Assembly: GCA_947650365.1 (NCBI GenBank)
Contig: CANTAL010000127.1
Span: 806,001-870,000 of the forward strand
DNA from: Chamaelirium japonicum
Taxonomy: Eukaryota > Streptophyta > Magnoliopsida > Liliales > Melanthiaceae
Length of the DNA stretch: 64,000 nucleotides
Reading direction: 5' to 3'
Each line of letters opens with the position of its first letter. Within the stretch, counting starts at the first letter, position 1. Positions 1-14,086 of this stretch are shown piece after piece. The position numbers and the translations under genes are program-made. Below the pieces are notes generated by a model. It worked only from the letters and a program-made list of their open reading frames with translations. It was not told the DNA's origin and ran no database searches.

Positions 1-3000
1 AATTAGACTGGATCATACGAATAAATTAGAATGGATACATTCGTACGAATGAATTAGTATGGATACATTCGTGCGAATGAATTAGAATGGATCGTACTAA
101 TGAATTAGAATGGATCGTGCGAATGAATTAGAATGGATCGTACGATGCAATCTAATTCATTCGTACGATCCATTCTAATTCATCCGTATGATTAATTCTT
201 ATTCATTCGCACGATCTATTCTAATTCATTCTCACGAATGTAACCTTTCTAATTCATTTGTATGATCTATTCAAATTCATTCGTACGATCCATTCGTACG
301 ATCCATTCTAATTCATTCCCACGATCCATTCTAATTCATTCGTACGATCCATTCTACTTCATTCGCACGAATGTATCCATTCTAATTCATTCGTACAATC
401 CATTCTACTTCATTCGCACGATCATATCTAATTCATTCGTATGATCCATTCTAGTTCATTCCTACGATCTATTCTAATTCATTCATTCGAATGTATCCAA
501 TGAATTAGAATGGATCATACGAATGAATTAGAATTGATCGTGCGAATGAATTAGAATGGATTGTACGAATGAATTAGAATGGATATATTCGTGCAAATGA
601 AGTAGAATGGATCGTACGAATGAATTAGAATGGATACATTCGTGCGAATGAAGTAGAATGGATCGTACGAATGAATTAGAATGGATCGTACGAATGAATT
701 AGAATGAATCGTACGAATGAATTAGAATTGATCGTGCGAATGAATTAGAATGGATTGTACGAATGAATTAGAATGGATACATTCGAACGAATGAATTAGA
801 ATAGATCGTAGGAATGAATTAGAATGGATCATACAAATGAATTAGAATGGATCATACGAATGAATTAGAATTGATCGTGCGAATGAATTAGAATGGATTG
901 TACGAATGAATTAGAATGGATACATTCGTGCGAATGAAGTAGAATGGATCGTACGAATGATTTAGAATGGATCATGCGAATGAATTAGAATTGATCGTGC
1001 GAATGAATTAGAATGGATTGTACGAATGAATTAGAATGGATACATTCATGCGAATGAAGTAGAATGAATCGTACGAATGAATTAGAATGGATCGTGCGAA
1101 TGAATTAGAATGGATCGTACGAATGAATTTGCATAGATCATACAAATGAATTAGAAAGGTTACATTTGTGAGAATGAATTAGAATGGATCGTGTGAATGA
1201 ATGAGAATTGATCATACGAATGAATTAGAATGGATCGTACGAATGAATTAGATTGCATCGTACGATCCATTCTAATTCATTCGCACGATCCATTCTTAAT
1301 TCATTCGCACGATCAATTCTAATTCATTCGTATGATCCATTCTAATTAATTCCTACGATCGAATGAATCGTACGAATGAATTACAATGGATACATTCGTC
1401 CGAATGAATTAGAATGGATCGTACGAATGAATTAGAATGGATCATACGAATGAAGTAGAATAGATCGTACGAATGAATTAGAATGGATCGTACGAATGAA
1501 TTAGAATGAATCGTACGAATGAATTAGAATGGATACATTCGAACGAATGAATTAGAATAGATCGTAGAAATGAATTAGAATGGATCATACGAATAAATTA
1601 GAATTGATCATGCGAATGAATTAGAATGGATTGTACGAATGAATTAGAATGGATACATTCGTGCGAATGAAGTAGAATGGATCGTACGAATGAATTAGAA
1701 TGGATCGTACGAATGAATTAGAATGAATCGTACGAATGTTTCCATTCTAATTCATTCGTACGATTCATTCTAATTCATTCGTACGATCCATTCTGATTCA
1801 TTCGTACGATCCATTCTACATCATTCGCACGAATGTATCCATTCGAACGAATGAATTAGAATAGATCGTAGGAATGAATTAGAATGGATCATACGAATGA
1901 ATTAGAATTGATCGTGCGAATGAATTAGAATGGATTGTACGAATGAATTAGAATGGATACATTCGTGCGAATGAAGTAGAATGGATCGTACGAATGAATT
2001 AGAATGGATCGTACGAATGAATCAGAATGAATCGTACGAATGAATTAGAATGAATCGTACGAATGAATTAGAATGGAAACATTCGAACGAATGAATTAGA
2101 ATAGATCGTAGGAATGAATTAGAATGGATCATACGAATGAATTAGAATTGATCGTGGCACAATCTATTCTAAGTCATTCGTACGATCCATTCTAATTCAT
2201 TAGCACGATCCATTCTAATTCATTCGTACGATCCATTCTATTTCATTCGTACGATCCATTCTTACTCATTCGTACGATCCATTCTAATTCATTCGCATGA
2301 ATGAATCCATTCTAATTCATTCGTACGATCCATTCTAATTCATTAGCACGATCCATTCTAATTCATTCGTACGATCCATTCTATTTCATTCGTACGATCC
2401 ATTCTTACTCATTCGTACGATCCATTCTAATTCATTCGCATGAATGTATCCATTCTAATTCATTCGTACGATCCATTCTAATTCATTCGTACGATTCATT
2501 CTAATTCATTCGTACGATCTATTCTAATTCATTTGTACGATCCGTTCTACTTCATTCGCACGAATGTATCCATTCTAATTTATTCGTGCAATCCATTCTA
2601 ATTCATTCGCACGATCAATTCTACTTCATTCGCACGAATGTATCCATTCTAATTCATTCGTACAATCCATTCTAATTTATTCGCACGATCAATTCTAATT
2701 CATTCGTATGATCCATTCTAATTCATTCCTACGATCTATTCTAATTCATTCGTTCGAATGTTTCCATTCTAATTCATTCGTACGATTCATTCTAATTCAT
2801 TCGTACAATCCATTCTAATTCATTCGCACGATCAATTCTAATTCATTCGTATGATCCATTCTAATTCATTCGTACATTCGTGCGAATGATGTAGAATGGA
2901 TCGCACGAATGAATCAGAATGGATCGTACGAATGAATTAGAATGAATCGTACGAATGAATTAGAATGGAAACATTTGAACGAATGAATTAGAATAGACCG

Positions 3001-4310
3001 TAGGAATGAATTAGAATGGATCATACGAATGAATTAGAATTGATCGTGCGAATGAATTAGAATGGATTGTACGAATGAATTAGAATGGATCGTACGAATG
3101 AATTAGAATGGAATGTATCCATTCTAATTCATTCGTACTATCCATTCTAATTCATTCGCACGATCAATTCTAATTCATTCGTATGATCCATTCTAATTCA
3201 TTCCTACGATCTATTCTAATTCATTCGTTCGAATGTATCCATTCTAATTCATTCGTACGATTCATTCTAATTCATTCGTACGATCCATTCTAATTCATTC
3301 GTACGATCCATTCTACTTCATTCGCACGAATGTATCCATTCTAATTCATTCGTACAATCTATTCTAATTCGTTCGCACGATCAATTCTAATTCATTTGTA
3401 TGATCCATTCTAATTTATTCCTACGATCTATTCTAATTTATTCGTTCGAATGTATCCATTCTAATTCATTCGTACGATTCATTCTAATTCATTCGTACGA
3501 TCCATGCTAATTCATTCGTACGATCCATTCTACTTCATTCGCACGAATGTATCCATTTTAATTCATTCGTACAATCCATTCTAATTCATTCGCACGATCA
3601 ATTCTAATTCATTCGTATGATCCATTCTAATTCATTCCTATGATATATTCTAATTCATTCGTTCGAATGTATCCATTCTAATTCATTCGTATTCTAATTC
3701 ATTCATATGATCCATTCTAATTTATTCGTTCGATCCATTCTAATTCATTCGTACGATCCATTCTAATTCATTCGCATGAATATATCCATTCTAATTCATT
3801 CGTACAATTCATTCTAATTCATTCGTACGATCCATTCTAATTCATTCGTACGATCCGTTCTACTTCATTCGCACGAATGTATCTAGATCGTAGAAATGAA
3901 TTAGAATGGATCATACGAATGAATTAGAATTGATCGTGCGAATGAATTAGAACGGATTGTACGAATGAATTAGAATGGATACATTCGTGCGAATGAAGTA
4001 GAATGGATCGTACGAATGAATTAGAATGGATCGTACGAATGAATCAGAATGGATCGTACGAATGAATTAGAATGAATCGTACGAATGAATTAGAATGGAA
4101 ACATTCGAACGAATGAATTAGAATAAATCGTAGGAATGAATTAGAATGGATCATACGAATGAATTAGAATGGATCGTACGAATGAATTAGAATGAATCGT
4201 ACGAATGTTTCCATTCTAATTCATTCGTACGATTCATTCTAATTCATTCGTACGATCCGTTCTGATTCATTCGTACGATCCATTCTACATCATTCGCACG
4301 AATGTATCCA

Positions 4311-7300
4311 TTCGAACGAATGAATTAGAATAGATCATAGGAATGACTTAGAATAGATCATACGAATGAATTAGAATTGATCGTGCGAATGAATTAGAAT
4401 GGATTGTACGAATGAATTAGAATGGATACATTCGTGTGAATGAAGTAGAATGGATCGTACGAATGAATCAGAATGGATCGTACGAATGAATTAGAATGAT
4501 ACGAATGAATTAGAATGGATCGTACGAATGAATTAGAATGAATCGTACGAATGAATTAGAATAGATACATTCGAAAGAATGAATTAGAATAGATCGTAGG
4601 AATAAATTAGAATGGATCATACGAATGAATTAGAATTGATCGTGCGAATGAATTAGAATGGATTGTATGAATGAATTAGAATGGATACATTCGTGCGAAT
4701 GAAGTAGAATGGATACATTCATGAGAATGAATTAGAATGGATCGTACGAATGAGTAAGAATGGATCGTACGAATGAATTAGAATGAATCGTACGAATGAA
4801 TTAAAATTGATCATGCGAATGAATTAGAATTGATTGTACGAATGAATTAGAATTGATCGTGCGAATGAATTAGAATGGATTGTACGAATGAATTAGAATG
4901 GATACATTCATGCGAATGAAGTAGAATGGATCATACGAATGAATTAGAATGGATCGTACGAATGAATTAGAATGAATCGTACGAATGAATTAGAATGGAT
5001 ACATTCGAACGAATGAATTAGAATAGATCGTAGGAATGAATTAGAATGGATCATACGAATGAATTAGAATTGATCGTGCGAATGAATTAGAATGGATTGT
5101 ACGAATGAATTAGAATGGATACATTCGTGCGAATGAAGTAGAATGGATCGTACGAATGAATTAGAATGGATCGTACGAATGAATTGAATGAATTAGAATT
5201 GATCGTAGGAATGAATTAGAATGGATCATACGAATGAATTAGAATTGATCGTGCGAATGAATTAGAATGGAATGTACGAATGAATTAGAATGGATACATT
5301 CGTGAGAATGAAGTAGAATGGAATTAGAATGGATCGTACGAATGAATCAGAATGGATCGTACGAATGAATTAGAATGAATCGTACGAATGAATTAGAATG
5401 GAACCATTCGAACGAATGAATTAGAATAGATCGTAGGAATGAATTAGAATGGATCATACGAATGAATTAGAATTGATCGTGCGAATGAATGGATACATTC
5501 GTGCGAATGAAGTAGAATGGATCGTACGAATGAATTAGAATGGATCGTACGAATGAATTAGAATGGATACATTCGAACGAATGAATTAGAATAGATCGTA
5601 GGAATGAATTAGAATGGATCATACGAATGAATTAGAATTGATCGTGCGAATGAATTAGAATGGATTGTACGAATGAATTAGAATGGATACATTCGTGCGA
5701 ATGAAGTAGAATGGATCGTATGAATGAATTAGAATGGATCGTAGGAATGAATTAGAATGGATTGTACGAATGAATTAGAATGGATACATTCGTGCGAATG
5801 AAGTAGAATGGATCGTACGAATGAATTAGAATGGATCGTACGAATTAATTAGAATGAATCGTACGAATGAATTAGAATGGATACATTCGAACGAATGAAT
5901 TAGAATAGATCGTAGGAATGAATTAGAATGGATCATACGAATGAATTAGAAATGATTGTGCGAATGAATTAGAATGGATTGTACGAATGAATTAGAATGG
6001 ATACATTCATGCGAATGAAGTAGAATGGATCGTACGAATGAATTAGAATAGATCGTACGAATGAATTTGAATGAATCGTACGAATGAATTAGAATGAATC
6101 GTACGAATGAATTAGAATGGATACATTCGAACGAATGAATTAGAATAGATCGTAGGAATGAATTAGAATGGATCATACGAATGAATTAGAATTGATCGTG
6201 CGAATGAATTAGAATGGATTGTACGAATGAATTAGAATGGATATATTCGTGCGAATGAAGTAATGGATCGTACGAATGAATTAGAATTGATCGTACGAAT
6301 GAATTAGAATGAATCGTACGAATGAATTAGAATGGATCGTGCTAATGAATTAGAATGGATCGTACGAATAAATTAGAATAGATTGTCCGAATGAATATAT
6401 TCGTGCGAATGAATTAGAATGGATCGTATGAATGAATTCGAATGGATCGTACGAATGAATTACAATGGATACATTCGTCCGAATGAATTAGAATGGATCA
6501 TACGAAGGAATTAGGGTGGATCGTACGAATGCATTAGAATGGATATATTCGTGCGAATGAATTAGAATGGATTGTATGAATGAATTAGAATGGATCGTAT
6601 GAATGAATTAGAATGGATCTTACGAATGAATTAGAATAGATCGTACGAATGAATTAGAATGAATCATACGAATGAATTAGAATGGATACATTCGAACAAA
6701 TGAATTAGAATAGATCATAGGAATGAATTAGAATGGATCATACGAATGAATTAGAATTGATCGTGCGAATGAATTAGAATGGATTGTACGAATGAATTAG
6801 AATGGATACATTCGTGCGAATGAAGTAGAATGGATCGTACGAATGAATTAGAATGGATCGTACGAATGAATTAGAATGATACGAATGAATTAGAATGGAT
6901 CGTACGAATGAATTAGAATGAATCGTACGAATGAATTAGAATGGATACATTCGAAAGAATGAATTAGAATAGATCGTAGGAATGAATTAGAATGGATCAT
7001 ACGAATGAATTAGAATTGATCGTGCGAATGAATTAGAATGGATTGTACGAATGAATTAGAATGGATACATTCGTGCGAATGAACTAGAATGGATACATTC
7101 ATGCGAATGAATTAGAATGGATCGTACGAATGAGTAAGAATGGATCGTACGAATGAATTAGAATGAATCGTACGAATGAATTAGAATTAATCATGCGAAT
7201 GAATTAGAATGGATTGTACGAATGAATTAGAATTGATCGTGCGAATGAATTAGAATGGATTGTACGAATGAATTAGAATGGATACATTCGTGCGAATGAA

Positions 7301-9070
7301 GTAGAATGGATCGTACGAATGAATTAGAATGGATCGTACAAATGAATTAGAATGAATCGTACGAATGAATTAGAATGGATACATTCGAACGAATGAATTA
7401 GAATAGATCGTAGGAATGAATTAGAATGGATCATATGAATGAATTAGAATTGATCGTGCGAATGAATTAGAATGGATTGTACGAATGAATTAGAATGGAT
7501 ACATTCGTGCGAATGAAGTAGAATGGATCGTACAAATGAATTAGAATGGATCGTACGAATGAATTGAATGAATTAGAATTGATCGTAGGAATGAATTAGA
7601 ATGGATCATACGAATGAATTAGAATTGATCGTGCGAATGAATTAGAATGGATTGTACGAATGAATTAGAATGGATACATTCGTGAGAATGAAGTAGAATG
7701 GAATTAGAATGGATCGTACGAATGAATCAGAATGGATCGTACGAATGAATTAGAATGAATCGTACAAATGAATTAGAATGGAACCATTCAAACGAATGAA
7801 TTAGAATAGATCGTAGGAATGAATTAGAATGGCTCATACGAATGAATTAGAATTGATCGTGCGAATGAATGGATACATTCGTGCGAATAAAGTAGAATGG
7901 ATCGTACGAATGAATTAGAATGGATCGTACGAATGAATTAGAATGGATACATTCGAACGAATGAATTAGAATAGATCGTAGGAATGAATTAGAATGGATC
8001 AAACGAATGAATTAGAATTGATCGTGCGAATGAATTAGAATGGATTGTACGAATAAATTAGAATGGATACATTCGTGCGAATGAAGTAGAATGGATCGTA
8101 TGAATGAATTAGAATGGATCGTAGGAATGAATTAGAATGGATTGTACGAATGAATTAGAATGGATACATTCGTGCGAATGAAGTAGAATGTTTCGTACGA
8201 ATGAATTAGAATGGATCGTACGAATTAATTAGAATGAATCGTACGAATGAATTAGAATGGATACATTCGAACGAATGAATTAGAATAGATCATAGGAATG
8301 AATTAGAATGGATCATACGAATGAATTAGAATTGATCGTGCGAATGAATTAGAATGGATTGCACGAATGAATTAGAATGGATACATTCATGCGAATGAAG
8401 TAGAATGGATCGTACGAATGAATTAGAATGGATCGTACGAATGAATTAGAATGAATCGTACGAATGAATTAGAATGAATCGTACGAATGAATTAGAATGG
8501 ATACATTCGAACGAATGAATTATAATAGATCGTAGTAATGAATTAGAATGGATCATACGAATGAATTAGAATTGATCGTGCGAATGAATTAGAATGGATT
8601 GTACGAATGAATTAGAATGGATACATTCGTGCGAATGAAGTAATGGATCATACGAATGAATTATAATTGATCGTACGAATGAATTAGAATGAATCTTACG
8701 AATGAATTAGAATGGATCGTGCTAATGAATTAGAATGGATCGTACGAATAAATTAGAATAGATTGTCCGAATGAATACATTCGTGCGAATGAATTAGAAT
8801 GGATCGTATGAATGAATTTGAATGGATCGTACGAATGAATTACAATGGATACATTCGTCCGAATGAATTAGAATGGATCATACGAAGGAATTAGGGTGGA
8901 TCGTACGAATGCATTAGAATGGATATATTCGTGCGAATGAATTAGAATGGATTGTATGAATGAATTAGAATGGATCGTATGAATGAATTAGAATGGATCG
9001 TACGAATAAATTAGAATTGATCGTACGAATGAATTAGAATGAATCGTACGAATGAATTAGAATGGATATA
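4311..9070. repeat. 2380-bp segmental tandem duplication within the satellite
   Basis: Two adjacent 2380-bp copies (about 4311-6690 and 6691-9070), with the start of a third running to about 9480. Private variants recur at exactly this spacing: TCGAAAGAAT at 4571 and 6951, GAATTGAATG at 5181 and 7561, TACGAAGGAA at 6501 and 8881, and the AGATCATAGG monomer near 4330, 6710 and 9090. The period is close to eleven higher-order repeats (11 x 217 = 2387), with irregular monomers inside. This shows amplification of a large block and not only monomer-by-monomer turnover. The outer limits are approximate. Confidence 0.9.
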
Positions 9071-9825
9071 TTCGAACGAATGAATTAGAATAGATCATAG
9101 GAATGAATTAGAATGGATCATACGAATGAATTAGAATTGATCGTGCGAATGAATTAGAATGGATTGCACGAATGAATTAGAATGGATACATTCGTGCGAA
9201 TGAAGTAGAATGGATCGTACGAATGAATTAGAATGGATCGTACGAATGAATTAGAATGAATCGTACGAATGAATTAGAATGGATATATTCGAACGAATAA
9301 ATTAGAATAAATCGTACGAATGAATTAGAATGGATCATACGAATGAATTAGAATTGATCGTGCGAATGAATTAGAATAGATTGTACGAATGAATTAGAAT
9401 GGATACATTCGTGCGAATGAAGTAGAATGGATCGTACGAATGAATTAGAATGGATCGTACGAATGAATTAGAATGGATTGTACGAATGAATTAGAATGGA
9501 TACATTCGCACGAATCTATTCTAATTCATTCCTACAATCCATTCTAATTCATTCGTACAATCCATTCTAATCCATTCGCACGATCCATTCTAATTCATTC
9601 GTACGATCCATTCTAATTCATTCGTACGATTCATTCTAATTCATTCGCACAAATGTATCCATTCTGATTCATTCGCACGAATGTATCCATTCTAATTCAT
9701 TCGTACAATCCATTCTAATTCATTCGCACGATCAATTTTAATTCATTCGTATGATCCATTCTAATTCATTCCTACGATCTATTCTAATTCATTCGTTCGA
9801 ATGTATCCATTCTAATTCATTCGTA

Positions 9826-9830
9826 CGATT
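9826..9830. repeat. Target-site duplication CGATT, left copy
   Basis: CGATT lies directly left of the first LTR and again at 16861-16865, right of the third LTR. Five bases is the usual size for Ty3/gypsy integration. Confidence 0.92.
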
Positions 9831-10925
9831 TGTTTGGGGGATTTTTCACTGATCCTTGCGAGCCACCTGCAAGACAAAGAAAAGAGAACGTGAGAACGGC
9901 TGGCTCCCTTAGGAGCGCAGACCCTCCGACGCTCAAGTCAGTCACGGGTGCACAACGATGAGCTATTGTATACCAAAGTGGTAGGGAAATGGGATTCGAA
10001 CCTGTACTTTGGAGCCTGGGGGTGTGCATTTATAGACATTGGCGGCCTATGGTGGCCCGACACGTGGAGATTCTTCCAGGGCCTTCTAGACCCCCACGTT
10101 CTGGCTCGTGTGGGTCTGACAGTCCTTGGTACTCGTGTCCTGACATTCTATCGTCAAGCCTGCCAGGCGGTTTGAGTGGGAGAGAGCATCTTTCTTGTCG
10201 CGGCCAGGTGGCTATTCTGGAATGTTCAAGTCTGGGCGGTCTCAGGGAGAAAACAAAGGCAAGCTTGCCCTGCACTGCTCTGCCCCTTCGTCTGTATTTA
10301 TCAAGAGTCGGACCTCGCGGGAGCAACCTCTTCGATAAACAGGGGTCTGGGCGTGCTCCTGAGCGAGCATGGGCGAGCTCCTGCGAGCTAGGTGAGCTCA
10401 TACGAGAGCATGGGCGAGCTCCTGCACGAGCTAGGCGAGCTCATGCGAGAGCATGGGCAAGCTCCTTAGCGAGCTCTTGGCCTTGGGCGAGCTCCTGTGC
10501 GAGCATGGGCGAGCTCTTTAGCGAGCTCTTGACCTTGGGCCCCTTCAGCCCAATGTGGATCTCGCTCCACTGTCAAGATGATTTAGTGAGCACGGGGGCG
10601 CGAACTCCCGTGGGGTCTGGGAGGGGCGAGCTGCACTCAGATACAAGGTGTCCATCCAGCTCCCTGTGGGGGCGAGCTTCTTGCGGGCTGGGGGCGAGCT
10701 CCTTGCGGGCTGAGAGGGCGGGCTGCACTCAGATACAAGGTGTCCATCCAGCTCCCTGTGGGGGCGAGCTTCTGATGGACTGAGAGGGCGAGCTCCTTGC
10801 GAGCTGGAAAGGGGGCACGCTCGGCTTCCGAGGGTTCCAACTCCTGGACGGGCTCCTTCGAGAACTCTATCTCAGGTGTGTTTGCAATGCTATCCAAGAT
10901 ATGTGGTTTTTGACTACCCCCAACA
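9831..10925 (-). repeat. LTR, left copy (3' LTR of the tandem)
   Basis: 1095 bp. In element orientation it begins TGTTGGGGGT and ends CCCCCAAACA, giving near-inverted termini with TG/CA ends. A minus-strand TATA box (TATAAATGC, 10026-10034) is preceded about 27 bp upstream by a CACGTG G-box (10061-10066). Repeated GAGCTC motifs fill about 10360-10530. A duplicated block beginning GGGCGAGCTGCACTCAGATA lies at about 10620-10790. Confidence 0.92.
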
Positions 10926-10937
10926 TTACCCCCTCCT
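10926..10937 (-). other. Polypurine tract of the left interior
   Basis: Minus-strand AGGAGGGGGTAA abuts the left LTR. It has the position and composition expected for the plus-strand primer of reverse transcription. The same 12 bases adjoin the LTRs at 13888 and 37420. Confidence 0.8.
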
Positions 10938-11123
10938 GAGGGAGTGATCGAGGAAACTCGACGCTTGCTCAGGAGTCTTAGCGAGCTCCTATCCCTGGTA
11001 ATGTGCCTGATATCAATGTCTGCTGCAATAGTTTTCTGGCGGGACGGAGATAGTAGCGATGGGCGGCCTGCGCCGAGAGCTTTGACTGCCAGTATTTCAT
11101 AAACGCTGGGCGGGCCGGGAGCG

Positions 11124-12713
11124 TCAGCCACGAGCGATCTCCTTCCGGTGCGCATTCCGAATCTGATGGAAGATTTGTCCCGGCGAGTGGGTCAGCACGG
11201 TGAAGTCCCGCTCCCCGGGTCCCGGAGGCAGGCGCTAGTTCGCCGGCCTTCCAGCGACCGCCGCGGGGGCTTCAGCGGGCTGTACTGCAGGAGTTGCGGA
11301 CGGTCCGGGCAAAGGTACCGTAAGTGGCACCTCCCTCCTCTCCACGGCCTTAACGACAAGAGGTCGCAGAACCGAAGGAGGTCGCTGCTCCACTGCCTTT
11401 CCCTTCCGATCTAGCACCACATCTTCGAGCTTGATGTGTTGCTGGACCAGTGCGAATAGTTCAACCATTGTGCGAGGGTCCTTGATCACTAAGGCATCGT
11501 GAAGCTTGCCCCCCTCGGGGAGGGCGCTTCTGAAAGCACTCACCACGGTACGATCCTAGCCCGCTGCGTCTTCCAGAGCGAGGTAGGCGCTTCGGAATCG
11601 CGTTGCGAAGCACCGGAGCGTTTCGCGAGCTCCTATGGCCAATATAAACAGAGACTCGATCCTCTTCGGGGGCTGCCTATTGCAGCGATACTGCTCCAGG
11701 AATAGCCTAGAGAGAGTTGGAAAGTTGGGAATCACGCCGAACGGCAACTTATGGAACCAATTCAACGCCGATCCAGTCAGACTGCTCGGGAACGCTCGGC
11801 ACAAGATGTGGTCCTGGTCCCGGAAAAATAGAAGCTTTCTGTAGGCCAAGAGGTGGTCAACAGGATCCTGCGACCCGTCGAACAAAACAAACTTCGGGGG
11901 GGTCCAATGGTGCGGAAAACCCCCTTGATGGACCTCGCTGGTGAAGGGTGAGCTTCCTCCGTGGGCAGCGAGATCCTCCAGTAAATCCACTGGCGCACTA
12001 GATCGCTGCCAGTGCCCAAGGAGAAATCCCGAAGGCGGTTGCGCAGGTCCTAGGCGGCCGTGTGCACTCCCTCTAGGGAGGTTCAGATCCACCCCGCGGC
12101 GATCCTCGGGGGCCACCGATCGGCGGCCTTCTGGCTGCTCGCCCGCGGATCCCTTCAGCGTGGCGGTTGGTCTATGGGAGGCCGTCGCCTCTCGAGGTTT
12201 GGAAGGTATAGCCACTGCGGGCTCTTTCCCTCGTCGCCGATGGCGCGGGTCGCGATCCCTCTCTTGAGACCTAGTCTCCGACCCGTCAGAGTCGACGCTC
12301 CGGCTACAGCGGCGAGGGATGGTCGCGCGTGAGGTCGCCTGGTTGCTAGATCGCTGGGTTACAAGCTTCTGTAACCTTGTGAGTGGGGTCTCCTTCGCCC
12401 CACGCACGGCCATCCTCTCAACCGAGGGTTTCGGACGGGAAGTTCGCCGTGCTGGTACAGTCGTGGGGAGACGCGACGAGACGGGAGGTCGCGCGGGGGA
12501 TGCGGGCCTCGATGGTCCCGATCGCCGGCTCGCCACTGGGGCCTGACGCAAGCGCGTCAACTCCTCCATCATTGCCCGCTAGGTGGCCAACATCTCCAAC
12601 AGGAGCTGGTCACTGAGCGGGACAAGGGGCTGGGGAGTCTCAGCGGGGGGTTCGCTGTGCACAGACCCCATACGGGCCCTCGTCCGCCTGCGTCCCCTTA
12701 TCGCCGGAGCCAT
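11124..12713 (-). pseudogene. gag: gag, left interior (fossil, broken)
   Basis: Retrotransposon Gag, the structural protein that would form the virus-like particle. The region aligns along its length with the open gag at 14087-15676. It shares the basic, proline- and arginine-rich N-terminal part and the conserved Ty3/gypsy Gag core (motifs such as WTPPKFVLFDGSQDP and FLEQYRCNRQPPKRIES). The start is placed at the same MAP... methionine as in the other copy, about 70 bp inside the PBS. It is broken, with about two breaks, and cannot be read through. No pol follows. Confidence 0.85.
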
Positions 12714-12784
12714 ATTTGGGTTTACGAGAGCCGACAGCGTTCAACCGTGCGGTCGTGGGCGTTCTCGCAGGAACCAGTCGAGAT

Positions 12785-12800
12785 CCCACAGACGGCGCCA
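12785..12800 (-). other. Primer-binding site, left interior
   Basis: Minus-strand TGGCGCCGTCTGTGGG lies two bases inside the middle LTR. TGGCGCCGT matches the 3' end expected for plant tRNA-Asp, but the following bases do not, so the primer identity is uncertain. Confidence 0.75.
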
Positions 12801-12802
12801 AA

Positions 12803-13888
12803 TGTTTGGGGGATTTTTCACTGATCCTTGCGAGCCACCTGCAAGACAAAGAAAAGAGAACGTGAGAACGGCTGGCTCCCTTAGGAGCGCAGACCCTCCG
12901 ACGCTCAAGTCAGTCACGGGTGCACAATGGCGAGCTGTTGTATACCAAAGTGGTATGGAAATGGGATTCGAACATGTACTTTGGAGCCTAGGGGTGTGCA
13001 TTTATAGACATTGGCGGCCTATGGTGGCCCGACACGTGGAGATTCTTCCAGGGCCTTCTAGACCCCCACGTTCTGGCTCGCGTGGGTCTAACAGTCCTTG
13101 GTACTCGCGTCCTGACATTCTGTCATCAAGCCTGCCAGGCGGTTTGAGTGGGGGAGAGCATCTTTCTTGTCGCGGCCAGGTGGCTATTCTGGAATGTTCA
13201 AGTCTGGGCGGTCTCAGGGAGAAAACAAAGGCAAGCTCGCCCTGCACTACTCAGCCCCTTCGTCCGTATTTATCAAGAGTCGGACCTCGCGGGAGCAACC
13301 TCTTCGATAAACAGGGGTCTGGGCGAGCTCTTGAGCGAGCATGGGCGAGCTCCTGCGAGCTAGGCGAGCTCATGCAAGAGCATGGGCGAGCTCCTGCGCG
13401 AGCTTATGCGAGAGCATGGGTGAGCTCCTTAGCGAGCTCTTGGCCTTGGGCGAGCTCCTGTGCGAGCATGGGCGAGCTCCTGTGCGAGCTCTTGACCTTG
13501 GGCCCCTTTAGCCCAATGTGGATCTCGCTCCACTGTCAAGATGATTTAGTGAGCACGGGGGCGCGAACTCCCACGGGGTCTGGGAGGGGCGAGCTGCACT
13601 CAGATACAAGGTGTCCATCCAGCTCCCTATGGGGGCGAGCTTCTTGCGGGCTGGGGGCGAGCTCCTTGCGGGCTGAGAGGGCGGGCTGCACTCAGATACA
13701 AGGTGTCCATCCAGCTCCCTGTGGGGGCGAGCTTCTGATGGGCTGAGAGGGCGAGCTCCTTGCGAGCTGGAAAGGGGGCACGCTTGGCTTCCGAGGGTTC
13801 CAACTCCTGGACGGGCTCCTTCGAGAACTCTATCTCAGGTGTGTTTGCAATGCTATTCAAGATATGTGGTTTTTGACTACCCCCAACA
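12803..13888 (-). repeat. LTR, middle copy
   Basis: 1086 bp, with the same termini and layout as its two neighbours. Its TATA box is at 12998-13006. It is slightly shorter than the others in the GAGCTC-rich part, where repeat number varies. It serves as the 5' LTR of the left interior and the 3' LTR of the right one, the hallmark of a tandem element made by LTR-LTR recombination. Confidence 0.92.
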
Positions 13889-13900
13889 TTACCCCCTCCT
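13889..13900 (-). other. Polypurine tract of the right interior
   Basis: Minus-strand AGGAGGGGGTAA directly adjoins the middle LTR and is identical to the tract at 10926-10937. Confidence 0.8.
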
Positions 13901-14086
13901 GAGGGAGTGATCGAGGAAACTCGACGCTTGCTCAGGAGTCTTAGCGAGCTCCTATCCCTGGTAATGTGCCTGATATCAATGTCTGCTGCAACAGTTTTCT
14001 GGCGGGACGGAGATAGTAGCGATGGGCGGCCTGCGCCGAGAGCTTTGACTGCCAGTATTTCATAAACGCTGGGCGGGCCGGGAGTG

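Larger units (their letters stand above)
1..9830. repeat. 23-bp satellite array, block 1 (strand-switching)
   Basis: Tandem satellite whose monomer is GAATGAATTAGAAT plus a variable 9-base tail (GGATCGTAC, GGATCATAC, TGATCGTGC, GGATTGTAC and others). Some monomers are 28 bp because ACATT is inserted after GGAT. Monomers are ordered into a higher-order repeat of about 217 bp. Up to about 4310 the array flips strand roughly every 100-800 bp. From about 4312 to 9505 it runs in one direction, then it is inverted up to the retroelement at 9831. Short open frames here only reflect a stop-poor repeat and are not genes. Most monomers hold GATC. The family name is unknown to me. Confidence 0.97.

Noticed and set aside
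262-444. Open frames in the satellite reading IHSNSFVRSI-type peptides (also 5946-6176 minus and 17404-17592 plus)
   Set aside because: They are translations of the 23-bp repeat. Length and frame follow from repeat composition and there is no start context or domain.
1-9830. CRISPR-like appearance of regular short repeats
   Set aside because: There are no unique spacers; the whole unit repeats. The neighbours are plant retroelements.
9991-10002. Minus-strand GGTTCGAATCCC, a perfect tRNA B-box-like motif, in the left LTR
   Set aside because: There is no matching A-box or tRNA fold, it is altered in the two other LTRs of the same element, and a TATA box nearby explains transcription better.
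9989-10783. Plus-strand open frame of 264 residues in the left LTR, and the similar one at 12583-13746
   Set aside because: It lies antisense across LTR and gag, reads GAGCTC repeats as low-complexity peptide, and has no domain.
10637-11155. Minus-strand frame of 172 residues running from the 3' untranslated region into the LTR (also 13627-14118)
   Set aside because: It crosses the polypurine tract and LTR boundary and has no known domain; it is a by-product of GC-rich sequence.
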